A stretch of DNA of 29,519 bases from Patescibacteria group bacterium (GTDB lineage: Bacteria; Patescibacteriota; Minisyncoccia; Phycocordibacterales; XYD1-FULL-46-19), in NCBI GenBank assembly GCA_030917625.1, contig JAUPUJ010000003.1, positions 1-29,519 of the forward strand, read 5' to 3'. The translations under genes and the position numbers were made by a program. Shown here one piece after another: positions 1 through 7,214 of this stretch. Under the pieces are notes generated by a model that had not been told where the DNA came from, did not search any database, and saw nothing but the letters and a program-made list of their open reading frames with translations. Positions within the stretch are counted from its first letter, which is position 1; each line of letters starts with the position of its first letter.

Positions 1-347
1 TAACGAGCCAAAGCAGCAGCAGTTAAAGCACCGAAGTAAGTTGATTCTTGGCCAGCAGAACCTGCACCAGAAGCACTTACAGCGAAACCTTTACCATTCA
101 AGAATTTTTGTAATTCCATAACATCAGTTCCCGTAGAACCGATAGTTAGGTCACGAGTGAAAGTGTATGAACTTCCACCAGTTGTAGTTGTTGAACCAGT
201 TAAAGCAGAAATCTGAGCCATAAGGGCTGAGATCTGAGCTTGAAGTTCAGCAATTGTTTGTGCTTGAGCAGGAGCAGGAACTGCTACCACAGCAAGCATC
301 ATAGTTGCAGCAGAAACAGCAACTATAGTTTTTATAAATTTATTCAT
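1..347 (-). CDS. Peptidoglycan-binding-like surface protein (N-terminal part, runs off window)
   Basis: The start codon is at 345-347 and the gene reads off the left edge, giving about 115 residues. The N-terminus (MNKFIKTIVAVSAATMMLAV) is a clear Sec signal peptide ending near APAQA. A short heptad-like stretch follows (TIAELQAQISALMAQISAL), then a Thr/Ser/Gly linker. From about residue 62 there is a PG_binding_1-like repeat (FTRDLTIGSTGTDVMELQKF). Signal peptide, short coil and peptidoglycan-binding-like repeat is an arrangement I know from abundant Parcubacteria cell-surface proteins, sometimes proposed as S-layer-like; that role is inference. There is no Shine-Dalgarno sequence before the ATG. 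The 5' region is unusually long and full of inverted repeats, which suits a highly expressed, post-transcriptionally controlled surface protein. The C-terminal part is outside the window. Confidence 0.8.
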   Translation of the reverse strand, partial: MNKFIKTIVAVSAATMMLAVVAVPAPAQAQTIAELQAQISALMAQISALTGSTTTTGGSSYTFTRDLTIGSTGTDVMELQKFLNGKGFAVSASGAGSAGQESTYFGALTAAALAR

Positions 348-425
348 ATAAGTTAACAGTAATTTTATTACTTAATAATATTTGTAATTTTAATTTGACC
401 CACTGACTAAAATGATTTTAGCCAT

Positions 426-463
426 CTTAAAATTTTAGAAACTTTCGTGACTAAAATTTTAAG
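426..463 (-). repeat. Perfect 13-bp inverted repeat in the surface-protein leader
   Basis: CTTAAAATTTTAG (426-438) and CTAAAATTTTAAG (451-463) are exact reverse complements around a 12-base loop. A second small palindrome of the same core (CTAAAAT-g-ATTTTAG) lies just beside it at about 408-422. There is no T-tract after it on the minus strand, so it is not a normal terminator. It could be a mRNA-stabilising stem in the 5' leader or an operator. Confidence 0.6.
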
Positions 464-510
464 TGTATAGACAATTTGCATCGACCGCATTTTGTCTGCC
501 ATTTTTGACA

Positions 511-573
511 GCGGGTTTATCAATGCATGAGTCTTCGGTATTCGACACACCCAAGACCCCGCATCATTGATAA
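511..573 (-). repeat. Overlapping complementary segments, possible pseudoknot or switch
   Basis: GCGGG (511-515) pairs with CCCGC (558-562); TTATCAATG (517-525) pairs with CATTGATAA (565-573); GTCTT (531-535) pairs with AAGAC (553-557). The first two pairings interleave, so they form either an H-type pseudoknot or two mutually exclusive structures. The position in the leader of the surface-protein gene suggests an RNA role; this is inference from complementarity only. Confidence 0.4.
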
Positions 574-727
574 CTAATTTTTTTATTAACCCCAACAAGG
601 TTATCTCTTTACTGGGGGCTAATAAACTAAAGGATTTTAATCCATCTCTCGTTACAGTTAGGCGGTATTTTTTATTTAATTGTCAAAGACCACTTAACGT
701 CTATCCCACTTTACAATCATAGATTGA

Positions 728-746
728 CGTTTATAAATTATAAACG
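728..746. promoter_or_regulatory. AT-rich 8-bp inverted repeat, possible operator
   Basis: CGTTTATA and TATAAACG flank a 3-base centre (AAT). This is the size and symmetry of a dimeric repressor site. No promoter elements convincingly flank it, so the role is open. Confidence 0.3.
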
Positions 747-899
747 CCTAAACTTCCTACTGCAAACAAGGATTTACATCTTTGTGGATAACCTGATAAT
801 TAAAACGTATAAGTAGCAACAAACTTACAGTCTATAACCCCTATAGTTTTATCAAATTTTCACCCCCTCAATCTACACTGAAAATGGCGAAAAGTCAAA

Positions 900-928
900 G
901 AAACCAAGCCTATTTTAAGCTTGGTTTC
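900..928 (-). terminator. Hairpin downstream of the winged-helix gene, weak terminator
   Basis: GAAACCAAGC (900-909) and GCTTGGTTTC (919-928) form a perfect 10-bp stem with a 9-base loop, about 95 bases past the stop of the 1024-1875 gene. On the minus strand the following bases are only partly T-rich, so termination would be weak. Confidence 0.4.
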
Positions 929-1023
929 TAGTACCTACAGATTTTAATTTGATAAAAATGTTTAAGGCAGTTTAATAAGACAATTCTCCTATCTAAAAAC
1001 AAAACATTAATTTAGATCTATTT

Positions 1024-1875
1024 TTAAGAGTTTAGGGCGTAACGGCTCCATCTCCGGTCACCAGTTTTTTTAAGGACACCGCGAGCGACTAATTCTACCA
1101 GTTCTCTCTGCACTGTTTTAGAACTACAATCAGCTATTTCTCCGGCTATGTCTTTTATAGAAGCCCAAGTGTGTCCTTTAAGATATTCAACGATGGTTTC
1201 TTGACGATTGTTTTTAGTCGGACCACCAGTCATGTCTTTTTTTATACTTAAATTTTCTTTAACGACATTACTGATTGGTTTTATAGTTGGTCTACTGTCT
1301 TCAATTTTATTTGGTGTGACTACATTTTTAACCGTATTAGAATCAACTGGGGTACGTTCGGTGATGCGAGAATAATCTGATTTATAAACTGGCTCAGGAG
1401 CAGATCTAACTGGGGTTTCTAAAACCATCGGTGTCACTAATTTTTCACCACCAGCTAATAAATAGGTGTTTAAATTTTGAATAGAAAAATTATCAGCAAT
1501 AATTTTTTTAAGAGATTGGTATTCTTGTTTTAAAATAGTGAAGTTCATTTGAGACACTGAACCACCAGCCAGGGCCACATTTATTAAAGACACTATTTCA
1601 TCTACCTCCACCAAAGCTTGTTCAACATTGGCATAGTTGTAAGCAGTCTGTCTTTGATACACACGGCTAGTAGAATTGATCAAAGTCACCGGTAAATCAG
1701 ACAAGAGTTTTAAAGACACTTCTCGAAGCTTCCATTTAATTGGTTCATGGTCAGACAATAAAGCTGTCACCATATATATAGCTGACACCAGTCTTTCGTT
1801 TTTTTCCAAAATAAAATCCACCGGATTTGAACCGTCTTTTAAATTTATGTCTTTTGTATTATTGTCTTTGTCCAT
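1024..1875 (-). CDS. Winged-helix (DeoR/HTH-type) protein of unknown function
   Basis: A 283-residue protein in three parts. Residues 15-140 are mostly helical and have no motif I recognise (for example LREVSLKLLSDLP). Residues 145-220 are a low-complexity Pro/Thr/Val/Lys linker. Residues 225-281 form a winged helix: RQETIVEYL, then helix-turn-helix SIKDIAGEIADCSSKTVQRE, then a wing ending in RRWSRYAL. The helix-turn-helix resembles DeoR-type and other replication/regulation winged helices. I have seen similar proteins beside ftsK in Parcubacteria, but no function is established. It is divergent from ftsK. Its promoter contains four copies of TGTCC on the plus strand, one inside the -35, which would fit autoregulation. 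No SD sequence is present. Confidence 0.7.
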   Translation of the reverse strand: MDKDNNTKDINLKDGSNPVDFILEKNERLVSAIYMVTALLSDHEPIKWKLREVSLKLLSDLPVTLINSTSRVYQRQTAYNYANVEQALVEVDEIVSLINVALAGGSVSQMNFTILKQEYQSLKKIIADNFSIQNLNTYLLAGGEKLVTPMVLETPVRSAPEPVYKSDYSRITERTPVDSNTVKNVVTPNKIEDSRPTIKPISNVVKENLSIKKDMTGGPTKNNRQETIVEYLKGHTWASIKDIAGEIADCSSKTVQRELVELVARGVLKKTGDRRWSRYALNS

Positions 1876-1942
1876 AAGTGTATTTGGTCTTTTATATTTA
1901 AGACAAAAGTCTTATATATTTAATGTCTCTTACTATCTGTCC

Positions 1943-1971
1943 ATTATACCTTATTTTGTTTTATTTGTCCA
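1943..1971 (-). promoter_or_regulatory. Promoter of the winged-helix gene with repeated TGTCC motifs
   Basis: On the minus strand the -35 is TGGACA (1966-1971), then a 17-base spacer, then a perfect -10 TATAAT (1943-1948). The predicted start is near 1936, giving a leader of about 60 bases. TGTCC occurs at 1938, 1966, 1978 and 1987 (plus strand), around and upstream of this promoter. A 6-bp hairpin (TAAGAC-AAAA-GTCTTA) lies in the leader at 1899-1914. Confidence 0.6.
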
Positions 1972-2031
1972 ATATTCTGTCCCTAATGTCCTAAATATGG
2001 CTTAACCACAAAGCAAAATGAAAGTGGGGTA

Positions 2032-2071
2032 AAAAGAGGGTCAATTTGCTGAAGCAAATTGACCCTCTTTT
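2032..2071. terminator. Perfect 18-bp hairpin between two divergent genes
   Basis: The arms are 2032-2049 and 2054-2071 with a TGAA loop, and A4/T4 at the base makes it terminator-like in both directions. It lies upstream of the promoters of both neighbours (winged-helix gene and ftsK), so it does not end either gene. It may insulate the two promoters from antisense transcription. Confidence 0.6.
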
Positions 2072-2121
2072 CCTCTCTTGTCTTTATCCCAAGACTTTAA
2101 GGGCTTTACTAGCTATTATTT

Positions 2122-2129
2122 GCTATAAT
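2122..2129 (+). promoter_or_regulatory. Extended -10 promoter of ftsK
   Basis: TGCTATAAT is a TGn-extended -10 with a perfect TATAAT at 2124-2129. No good -35 lies 17 bases upstream. The start would be near 2136, giving a leader of about 39 bases before the chosen ftsK ATG. Confidence 0.5.
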
Positions 2130-2174
2130 CAAGGGGTAAAAATTCAAATATTAAAATACTATTTATTATTAATT

Positions 2175-4382
2175 ATGGGACGTAAAAAAAAGGAGAAGGA
2201 AGTTGTGGTAGACACCCCACCGCTTATTGGCTTTGGGGGCGGTTCACTAAAAGAAGAAACTAAACACGGTATCTTTGGGGTTTTATTTATTGCCCTCGGT
2301 ATCTTTTTCATACTAGCCAAATTTGAGTATGCTGGCATGGCTGGTGGTTATACCTATAAGGGGCTCACCTTCTTATTTGGTAGTGGCTATCTATTGCTAC
2401 CTATTATTCTTATTATTGTTGGCGTCTCTTTTTTCCTCGCTATCAAACCAAACTTCCTCCTCCACCGCATCATAGGCGGCCTACTGCTTTTTGTTTCGGC
2501 TTTAGGTATCTTAAATATAGTCTTAGATGATGTGACCGCTGGTGGCCTAGTTGGTAAGGGGATTTCTACTCCTTTAATAACATTATTTGATTTCTATGTT
2601 AGTTTAGTGGTTTTGATCTCGGCCAGCTTAATTGCCATCTTTATTATTTTTGATTCCCGATTAACTTTTGATAATAGTTTCTTTGGTTTACGTTTCGGCA
2701 AACAAAAAGATGATCTGAATTTAAACCCAACAAACACCTTAGAAGAAAAAGATTTAATTATTAAAAATGGAACTTTTGAGAATCCTGAAATCGAAGAGGG
2801 TCCCGGCAATCTAAAACAGAAAGCCGAGCTTGAAAGAAAAACTACTCAAGATAATGCTGTCGCCGATGGTGGGTTACTAGCTGGAGTCATGAGTTTTACC
2901 AGACGCAGTGGCAACAGTAAACAATTTATACCACCTCCAATTTCTCTCCTCTCTAGAGATTCTGGAAAACCAGGCGTAGGCGATATTAAAGCTAACAGTA
3001 ATATTATTAAAAGAACTTTATCTAACTTCGGTATTCACGTCGAAATGGATGAAATATCTATCGGCCCATCTATTACTCGCTACGCGCTGAAACCAGCTGA
3101 AGGAGTGAAGCTGTCTCGGATTTTAAATTTACAAAATGATTTGTCACTAGCACTCGCTGCTCACCCCATCAGAATCGAAGCTCCTATCCCAGGTCGATCT
3201 CTGGTTGGTATCGAAATTCCTAACACTACTAAAACCACCGTTGGTTTGGGCTCGATCTTAAGTAGCAAAGAATTTACTTCGTCTCAAACTCCGCTTCTAA
3301 TTGGACTTGGTCGAGGGATTTCTGGCGACTCTCATTTTGCTAATATTGCTAAAGCGCCTCACATGTTAATTGCTGGTACTACTGGTTCTGGAAAATCGGT
3401 TACCATTCACACTTTGGTGACATCTCTACTATATAGAAACCCCCCAGAGCGACTCCGCTTCCTCATGATCGACCCTAAACGAGTAGAACTAACTCTTTAT
3501 AATAAAATTCCCCATCTCTTGTCTCCCGTGATTACTGACCCTAAAAAGGCCATCATGGCTTTGCGTTGGGCGACCAAAGAGATGGAAAGGCGTTATGCTA
3601 TTTTAGAAGAAGAAACAGTTAGAGATATTCAGTCTTATCACACCAATGTTTTAGAGCCAGCTCTTAAAAACAAAGCCGAGCAAGAAGACGTCGAACTAAT
3701 GCCTTATATTGTTATCATCATCGATGAGTTGGCTGATATCATGTCGACTTATCCTAGAGAATTAGAAGCAGCAGTCGTACGATTGGCGCAAATGTCTCGG
3801 GCTGTGGGTATTCACCTGATTCTATCTACTCAAAGACCTTCAGTTGAAGTTATTACTGGTCTCATTAAAGCCAATATTCCGGCTCGTATCGCACTCCAAG
3901 TAGCCAGTCAGATCGATTCTCGAACTATCTTAGACTCACCAGGGGCCGAGAAACTCTTAGGCGCTGGAGACATGCTCTACCTATCGGGTGAAATGTCTAA
4001 AGCTATCCGACTCCAATCAGCTTTTATTCCAGAAGCGGAAGTTAAAAAAGTAGTTAAACATATTACCGATGAATATGCTGATGTCCTGCCTGATCAAATT
4101 AATCTTGAAGGTAGTGAATCATCTTCTGGAGGCGGAGGTATCTTTAGTTCATCTATAGATGGTGGTAATGACAATGACGAGCTATATGAAGATGCTCGAA
4201 TGGCAGTGCTTGAAGCTGGTAAAGCTTCAGCCTCTTACTTGCAAAGAAAATTAAAAGTCGGCTATGCTCGGGCTGCCAGACTACTTGATATGCTCGAAGA
4301 GCGAGGTGTGGTCGGCCCCGCCGATGGTGCCAAACCTCGAGATGTGTACGGCAATAAACCATCAGAAAATTATGACGCTTAA
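2175..4382 (+). CDS. ftsK: FtsK/SpoIIIE DNA translocase
   Basis: Septum-associated motor that pumps chromosome ends apart at division. The protein is 735 residues from the ATG at 2175 (MGRKKKEKEV). The open frame extends upstream to 2046, but that would start inside the 18-bp hairpin and upstream of the promoter, so I use the internal start. A basic N-terminus is followed by four or five membrane segments (about residues 24-160) and a polar linker. The motor domain carries Walker A GTTGSGKS (K407) and Walker B with IIIDELAD near residue 525. The C-terminal 60 residues are a winged-helix gamma domain (ARMAVLEAGKASASYLQRKL), the part that reads orienting DNA sequences. It begins a plus-strand unit with the Ig-like membrane protein and recA. 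Confidence 0.95.
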   Translation: MGRKKKEKEVVVDTPPLIGFGGGSLKEETKHGIFGVLFIALGIFFILAKFEYAGMAGGYTYKGLTFLFGSGYLLLPIILIIVGVSFFLAIKPNFLLHRIIGGLLLFVSALGILNIVLDDVTAGGLVGKGISTPLITLFDFYVSLVVLISASLIAIFIIFDSRLTFDNSFFGLRFGKQKDDLNLNPTNTLEEKDLIIKNGTFENPEIEEGPGNLKQKAELERKTTQDNAVADGGLLAGVMSFTRRSGNSKQFIPPPISLLSRDSGKPGVGDIKANSNIIKRTLSNFGIHVEMDEISIGPSITRYALKPAEGVKLSRILNLQNDLSLALAAHPIRIEAPIPGRSLVGIEIPNTTKTTVGLGSILSSKEFTSSQTPLLIGLGRGISGDSHFANIAKAPHMLIAGTTGSGKSVTIHTLVTSLLYRNPPERLRFLMIDPKRVELTLYNKIPHLLSPVITDPKKAIMALRWATKEMERRYAILEEETVRDIQSYHTNVLEPALKNKAEQEDVELMPYIVIIIDELADIMSTYPRELEAAVVRLAQMSRAVGIHLILSTQRPSVEVITGLIKANIPARIALQVASQIDSRTILDSPGAEKLLGAGDMLYLSGEMSKAIRLQSAFIPEAEVKKVVKHITDEYADVLPDQINLEGSESSSGGGGIFSSSIDGGNDNDELYEDARMAVLEAGKASASYLQRKLKVGYARAARLLDMLEERGVVGPADGAKPRDVYGNKPSENYDA

Positions 4383-4400
4383 TTCTACAGAAACTCAAAT

Positions 4401-4826
4401 ATGAAAAGACTAATGATTTACGATAAACAGTTTCTAATAAAAATGATGGCTATGATGGCTATATTTGGAGTCATTCTATTTTTTGCCTATTTAAAAACCG
4501 CTAATTTAGTTGATGGGCCGAAAATTAATATCCTATCCCCGTCTGAAGCTATGGTTTATGAGGATAATTTTATCGAAATCAAAGGCTCGGCCGAGAGAAT
4601 TTCTAAGATCTATCTTAATGACCGGCAAATTTTTACTGACACTGAGGGCTATTTTAGGGAGCCATTGCTCCTCTTTGCTGGCTATAATATACTAACCTTA
4701 AGAGCTGAGGATCAATTTGGGCGGACAGTAGTTAAAAAACTACATGTGGTACACACTCCTAAGCCAACATCCGATTCAGATAACGTAACGCTAAGTCAAA
4801 GCACTACTACCCCAGTTTACAGATAA
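4401..4826 (+). CDS. Single-pass membrane protein with Ig-like (glucodextranase-B-type) domain
   Basis: A 141-residue protein. Residues 13-31 form one membrane helix (MMAMMAIFGVILFFAYL). Residues 40-117 look like a beta-sandwich of the glucodextranase-like B / Ig type: PKINILSPSEAMVYEDNFIE, then IKGSAE..IYLNDRQIFTD, G.F.EPLLL.AGYNILTLRAEDQFG. A Ser/Thr-rich tail follows. It should sit in the membrane with the domain outside. It lies 18 bases after ftsK and 21 before recA. I have seen this gene order in Parcubacteria, but the role is unknown; attachment of the envelope at the division site is one guess from the neighbours. There is no enzymatic motif. Confidence 0.7.
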   Translation: MKRLMIYDKQFLIKMMAMMAIFGVILFFAYLKTANLVDGPKINILSPSEAMVYEDNFIEIKGSAERISKIYLNDRQIFTDTEGYFREPLLLFAGYNILTLRAEDQFGRTVVKKLHVVHTPKPTSDSDNVTLSQSTTTPVYR

Positions 4827-4847
4827 TACTATTTAACTAAAGACGCT

Positions 4848-5873
4848 ATGGCTAAAAAAACCGTAAAAAAAGACAAAGAAGTAGGCAGTGACAGTATTGA
4901 AGCCACTATTAAAGCTATCCAATCACGTTTTGGAGACGAAGCTTTAATGAAATTAGGTGAAAAACCAAAAGTTAATATTAATGCCATTTCTACTGGCTCA
5001 CTTGGTCTTGATATGGCCCTCGGTATTGGTGGTGTCCCTCGAGGTAGAATCGTCGAAATTTACGGACCTGAATCCTCTGGTAAAACGACACTAGCTTTAC
5101 ATATTATTGCTGAAGCTCAAAAAAAAGGTGGGGTTTGTGCTTTTATTGACGCCGAGCATGCTATGGACCCGGAGTATTCTAAAAAATTAGGGGTCCAAAT
5201 AGACAATCTTTTAATATCACAACCTGATTATGGCGAGCAGGCTTTAGAAATTTCTGAAAGTTTGGTCCGATCAGGCAAAATTGACGTTGTGGTCATCGAC
5301 TCTGTCGCCGCACTGACTCCTAAAGACGAAATCGAAGGTGATGTGGGCGCTCATCATGTCGGCAAACAGGCTCGCTTAATGTCTCAAGCTCTACGTAAGA
5401 TGACCGCTATTGTCGCCAAATCAAAAACGACAGTGATTTTTATTAATCAGATTAGAATGCAAATTGGAGTGATGTTTGGTAACCCAGAAACTACTCCTGG
5501 TGGTAAAGCTTTGAAATTTTACTCGTCAGTTAGACTAGATGTTAGACGCATCGCTCAGATTAAAAAAGGTGAAGAAATTGTCGGTGGTCGTGTGCGGGTC
5601 AAAGTGGTGAAAAACAAAGTTGCCGCTCCGTTTAAGATGGCTGAGTTCGACGTTCTCTACAATGAAGGTATTTCCCCTGAAGGTGAAATGATCGCACTCG
5701 GAGAAAAATATGGCATCATTAAAAAATCTGGAGCCTTTTATTCTTATGAAGATGAAAAGGGTGAGAAAATAAAATTGGGTCAAGGTTATGATGCTACCCG
5801 AACTTACCTTAAAGCCAATCCTAAATTAACTAATGAGATCATAAAAAAAGTTAAAAAAGAATTTGAGGTTTAA
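4848..5873 (+). CDS. recA: Recombinase RecA
   Basis: ATP-dependent strand-exchange protein for homologous recombination and DNA repair, normal in length at 341 residues. The Walker A is GPESSGKTT (73-81). The Walker B region is VVVIDSVAAL, and the L2/DNA-contact region contains INQIRMQIGVMFGNPETTPG. The MAW-like segment is LMSQALRKM and the C-terminal domain is complete. It ends a plus-strand unit after ftsK and the Ig-like protein and is followed by a strong terminator. I see no LexA-type SOS box before it, and no lexA in the window. recO and ssb of the same pathway are also nearby. Confidence 0.98.
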   Translation: MAKKTVKKDKEVGSDSIEATIKAIQSRFGDEALMKLGEKPKVNINAISTGSLGLDMALGIGGVPRGRIVEIYGPESSGKTTLALHIIAEAQKKGGVCAFIDAEHAMDPEYSKKLGVQIDNLLISQPDYGEQALEISESLVRSGKIDVVVIDSVAALTPKDEIEGDVGAHHVGKQARLMSQALRKMTAIVAKSKTTVIFINQIRMQIGVMFGNPETTPGGKALKFYSSVRLDVRRIAQIKKGEEIVGGRVRVKVVKNKVAAPFKMAEFDVLYNEGISPEGEMIALGEKYGIIKKSGAFYSYEDEKGEKIKLGQGYDATRTYLKANPKLTNEIIKKVKKEFEV

Positions 5874-5879
5874 ATAGAT

Positions 5880-5922
5880 AATAAAATACCCCGGAGGGCT
5901 GTGCCCTCCGGGGTATTTTATT
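5880..5922. terminator. Bidirectional terminator between recA and efp
   Basis: A 20-bp stem (5880-5899 with 5903-5922, loop TGT) has a GC-rich core (CCCCGGAGGGC) and A-rich/T-rich ends. It separates the convergent recA (+) and efp (-). Confidence 0.92.
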
Positions 5923-5932
5923 TATATAGACT

Positions 5933-6493
5933 TTAGACTCTGCTGACGTATTCCCCCGTATCGGTATTAATTTCAATCACGTCCCCAGCATTAATGAACA
6001 TAGGAGTATTGATATTAGCTCCGGTCTCAACAGTGACCTGTTTATTGCCACCTTGAGCCGTATTACCTTTGATTGTAGGTGGCGCATCAGTTACTTTTAA
6101 AGTGACTTTAATTGGAATATCAATACCAATCGGCACCTCATTGAAAGACAAGAAATCGACAATATCATTAGGCTTAACATAGATTATTTTAGCTCCAATA
6201 GAATCCGCTGGCAGTGTGAAGCGTTTGCTAGGATTATCTTTTTCAGCAAACCAATACTCCCCTTTATTAGTATATAAATATTTAATTGGTCTTTTATCTA
6301 TTTCAGCTTCGGCTACTGACTCACTTTGATGAAAAGAGTTTTCTACCACTTTACCTGTAATCAAATTCTTTAATTTTGTTTGATTAACCGGCTTTCTTTG
6401 TTGTTTACGAAAAACATGCGAATCCAAAACTTCGTAAGGTTCACCATTAAAGACAATAAACTTTCTTGGCTTAATTTCGTTATAACTTAACAT
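5933..6493 (-). CDS. efp: Translation elongation factor P with a non-standard tip
   Basis: EF-P enters the ribosomal E site and rescues stalling at proline runs. The 186-residue length, three beta-barrel domains and C-terminal signature (IEINTDTGEYVSRV) are all normal. The odd part is the domain I tip loop. Aligning without gaps from GEPY (17-20) to TKLKNL (39-44) puts Q31-Q32-R33 where the E. coli type has G-K34-G, so the usual modified lysine is a glutamine (Q32); K34 and P35 lie just after. No epm, earP or ymfI-type modification gene is in the window. It is the last gene of the rpsF-ssb-rpsR-efp cluster, a place where rplI often follows rpsR in other bacteria. Confidence 0.95.
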   Translation of the reverse strand: MLSYNEIKPRKFIVFNGEPYEVLDSHVFRKQQRKPVNQTKLKNLITGKVVENSFHQSESVAEAEIDKRPIKYLYTNKGEYWFAEKDNPSKRFTLPADSIGAKIIYVKPNDIVDFLSFNEVPIGIDIPIKVTLKVTDAPPTIKGNTAQGGNKQVTVETGANINTPMFINAGDVIEINTDTGEYVSRV

Positions 6494-6522
6494 GTGAAAA
6501 TTTAATAAACTAACTCCTCAAA

Positions 6523-6723
6523 TTAACCCTGAACAAAAGGCAGTAAAGCCATGAATCGAGCTCTTTTAACAGCCAGTCCTAGTCGTCTTTGGTGCTTAGA
6601 ACAAGTACCAGTACGGCTGTGACGCAAAATTCGACTATGGGTATCTAAATAGTTTTTCAAAACCTCAACTTCTTTATAGTCGACGTCTTTTATATTATTT
6701 GTACAAAAATAACATTGTTTCAT
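6523..6723 (-). CDS. rpsR: Small ribosomal subunit protein bS18
   Basis: A 66-residue protein of the 30S platform that binds next to bS6. The C-terminal signature SKHQRRLGLAVKRARFMALL is intact. The N-terminus has a CYFC pair (Cys4, Cys7) plus Cys41 before the KHQRR helix, so it may be a cysteine-bearing, zinc-type version. It lies 30 bases after ssb and 29 before efp. There is no clear SD. Confidence 0.95.
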   Translation of the reverse strand: MKQCYFCTNNIKDVDYKEVEVLKNYLDTHSRILRHSRTGTCSKHQRRLGLAVKRARFMALLPFVQG

Positions 6724-6753
6724 CTGATTTAATATTTATTCTTTTAATTATTT

Positions 6754-7206
6754 TTAAAACGGTATGTCCTCAGGATTAATATCTTCGTCTGGATAGTCGA
6801 TATGATCATCATTTGGAGCATTCTTTCCAGAGTCCTCAGCCCCTTTACCTGCTGCATAGTTACTAGACCCACCCTCACTAGCCCTGGTTCCAAATTGAAC
6901 TTTATCAGCTACAATTTCAGTTCGATACTTCTTGCTCCCATCTTTATCGTCCCAGCTTCTAGTCTGCATTCGGCCCTCAACCATTACCGTACTACCCTTT
7001 CTTAAATACTGTGCACAATTAGCAGCTTGGGCTCCGAAAACCACTACATTGTGATATTGAGTATCTTCTTGCTTAGATCCATTTTTATCTTTCCAAAATC
7101 TATTAGTAGCAACAGAGAAACTTGTAACTGAAATTCCAGATGGCAATTGTCTCTCTTCTGGATCTCGGGTTAAGTTACCAATGATGAGGGCTTTGTTGAG
7201 GTACAT
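6754..7206 (-). CDS. ssb: Single-stranded DNA-binding protein
   Basis: A 150-residue SSB. Residues 1-105 are the OB fold (MYLNKALIIGNLTRDPEERQ, W38, YHNVVVFG, GSTVMVEGRMQTRSW). A Gly/Ser/Asp-rich linker follows, and the acidic tail ends in DINPEDIPF, the tip that recruits partners such as RecO. It coats single-stranded DNA during replication and repair. It sits between rpsF and rpsR, 8 bases after rpsF, the usual place in many bacteria, and shares the rpsF promoter. Confidence 0.97.
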   Translation of the reverse strand: MYLNKALIIGNLTRDPEERQLPSGISVTSFSVATNRFWKDKNGSKQEDTQYHNVVVFGAQAANCAQYLRKGSTVMVEGRMQTRSWDDKDGSKKYRTEIVADKVQFGTRASEGGSSNYAAGKGAEDSGKNAPNDDHIDYPDEDINPEDIPF

Positions 7207-7214
7207 AATATGTT

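Larger units (their letters stand above)
348..1023. other. Long intergenic region with several inverted repeats, no recognisable gene
   Basis: About 675 bases separate the surface-protein start from the end of the winged-helix gene. I see no tRNA, tmRNA, RNase P or SRP RNA core. It holds a perfect 13-bp inverted repeat (426-463), a set of overlapping complementary segments (511-573), a short near-palindrome (728-746), one perfect DnaA-box match (TTATCCACA, minus strand, 783-791) and a 10-bp hairpin (900-928). A 63-residue open frame at 407-598 (-) matches nothing I recognise and overlaps the stem-loops, so I do not call it a gene. The left part probably serves as the 5' leader and control region of the surface protein. 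Confidence 0.6.

Noticed and set aside
531..557. T-arm-like hairpin with a TTCGA-type loop, suggesting a tRNA or tmRNA
   Set aside because: There is no acceptor stem, anticodon arm or tag-peptide frame at the right distance on either strand. It is just a 5-bp stem with an inner 3-bp stem.
407..598. 63-residue open frame on the minus strand in the long intergenic region
   Set aside because: It overlaps the inverted repeats, has no recognisable motif, no SD and no promoter right before it. Basic composition and chance explain it better than a gene.
783..791. Calling the region an origin of replication
   Set aside because: Only one DnaA box, no dnaA or dnaN, and gene orientation does not switch around it in a consistent way.
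1676..2005. 109-residue plus-strand frame with hydrophobic stretches
   Set aside because: It is antisense to the N-terminus and promoter of the winged-helix gene; its hydrophobicity comes from the AT-rich complement.
2046..2174. Longer N-terminus for FtsK starting at 2046
   Set aside because: It would begin inside the 18-bp hairpin and upstream of the TGCTATAAT promoter. The residues from 2175 (MGRKKKEKE) give a normal start before the membrane segments.
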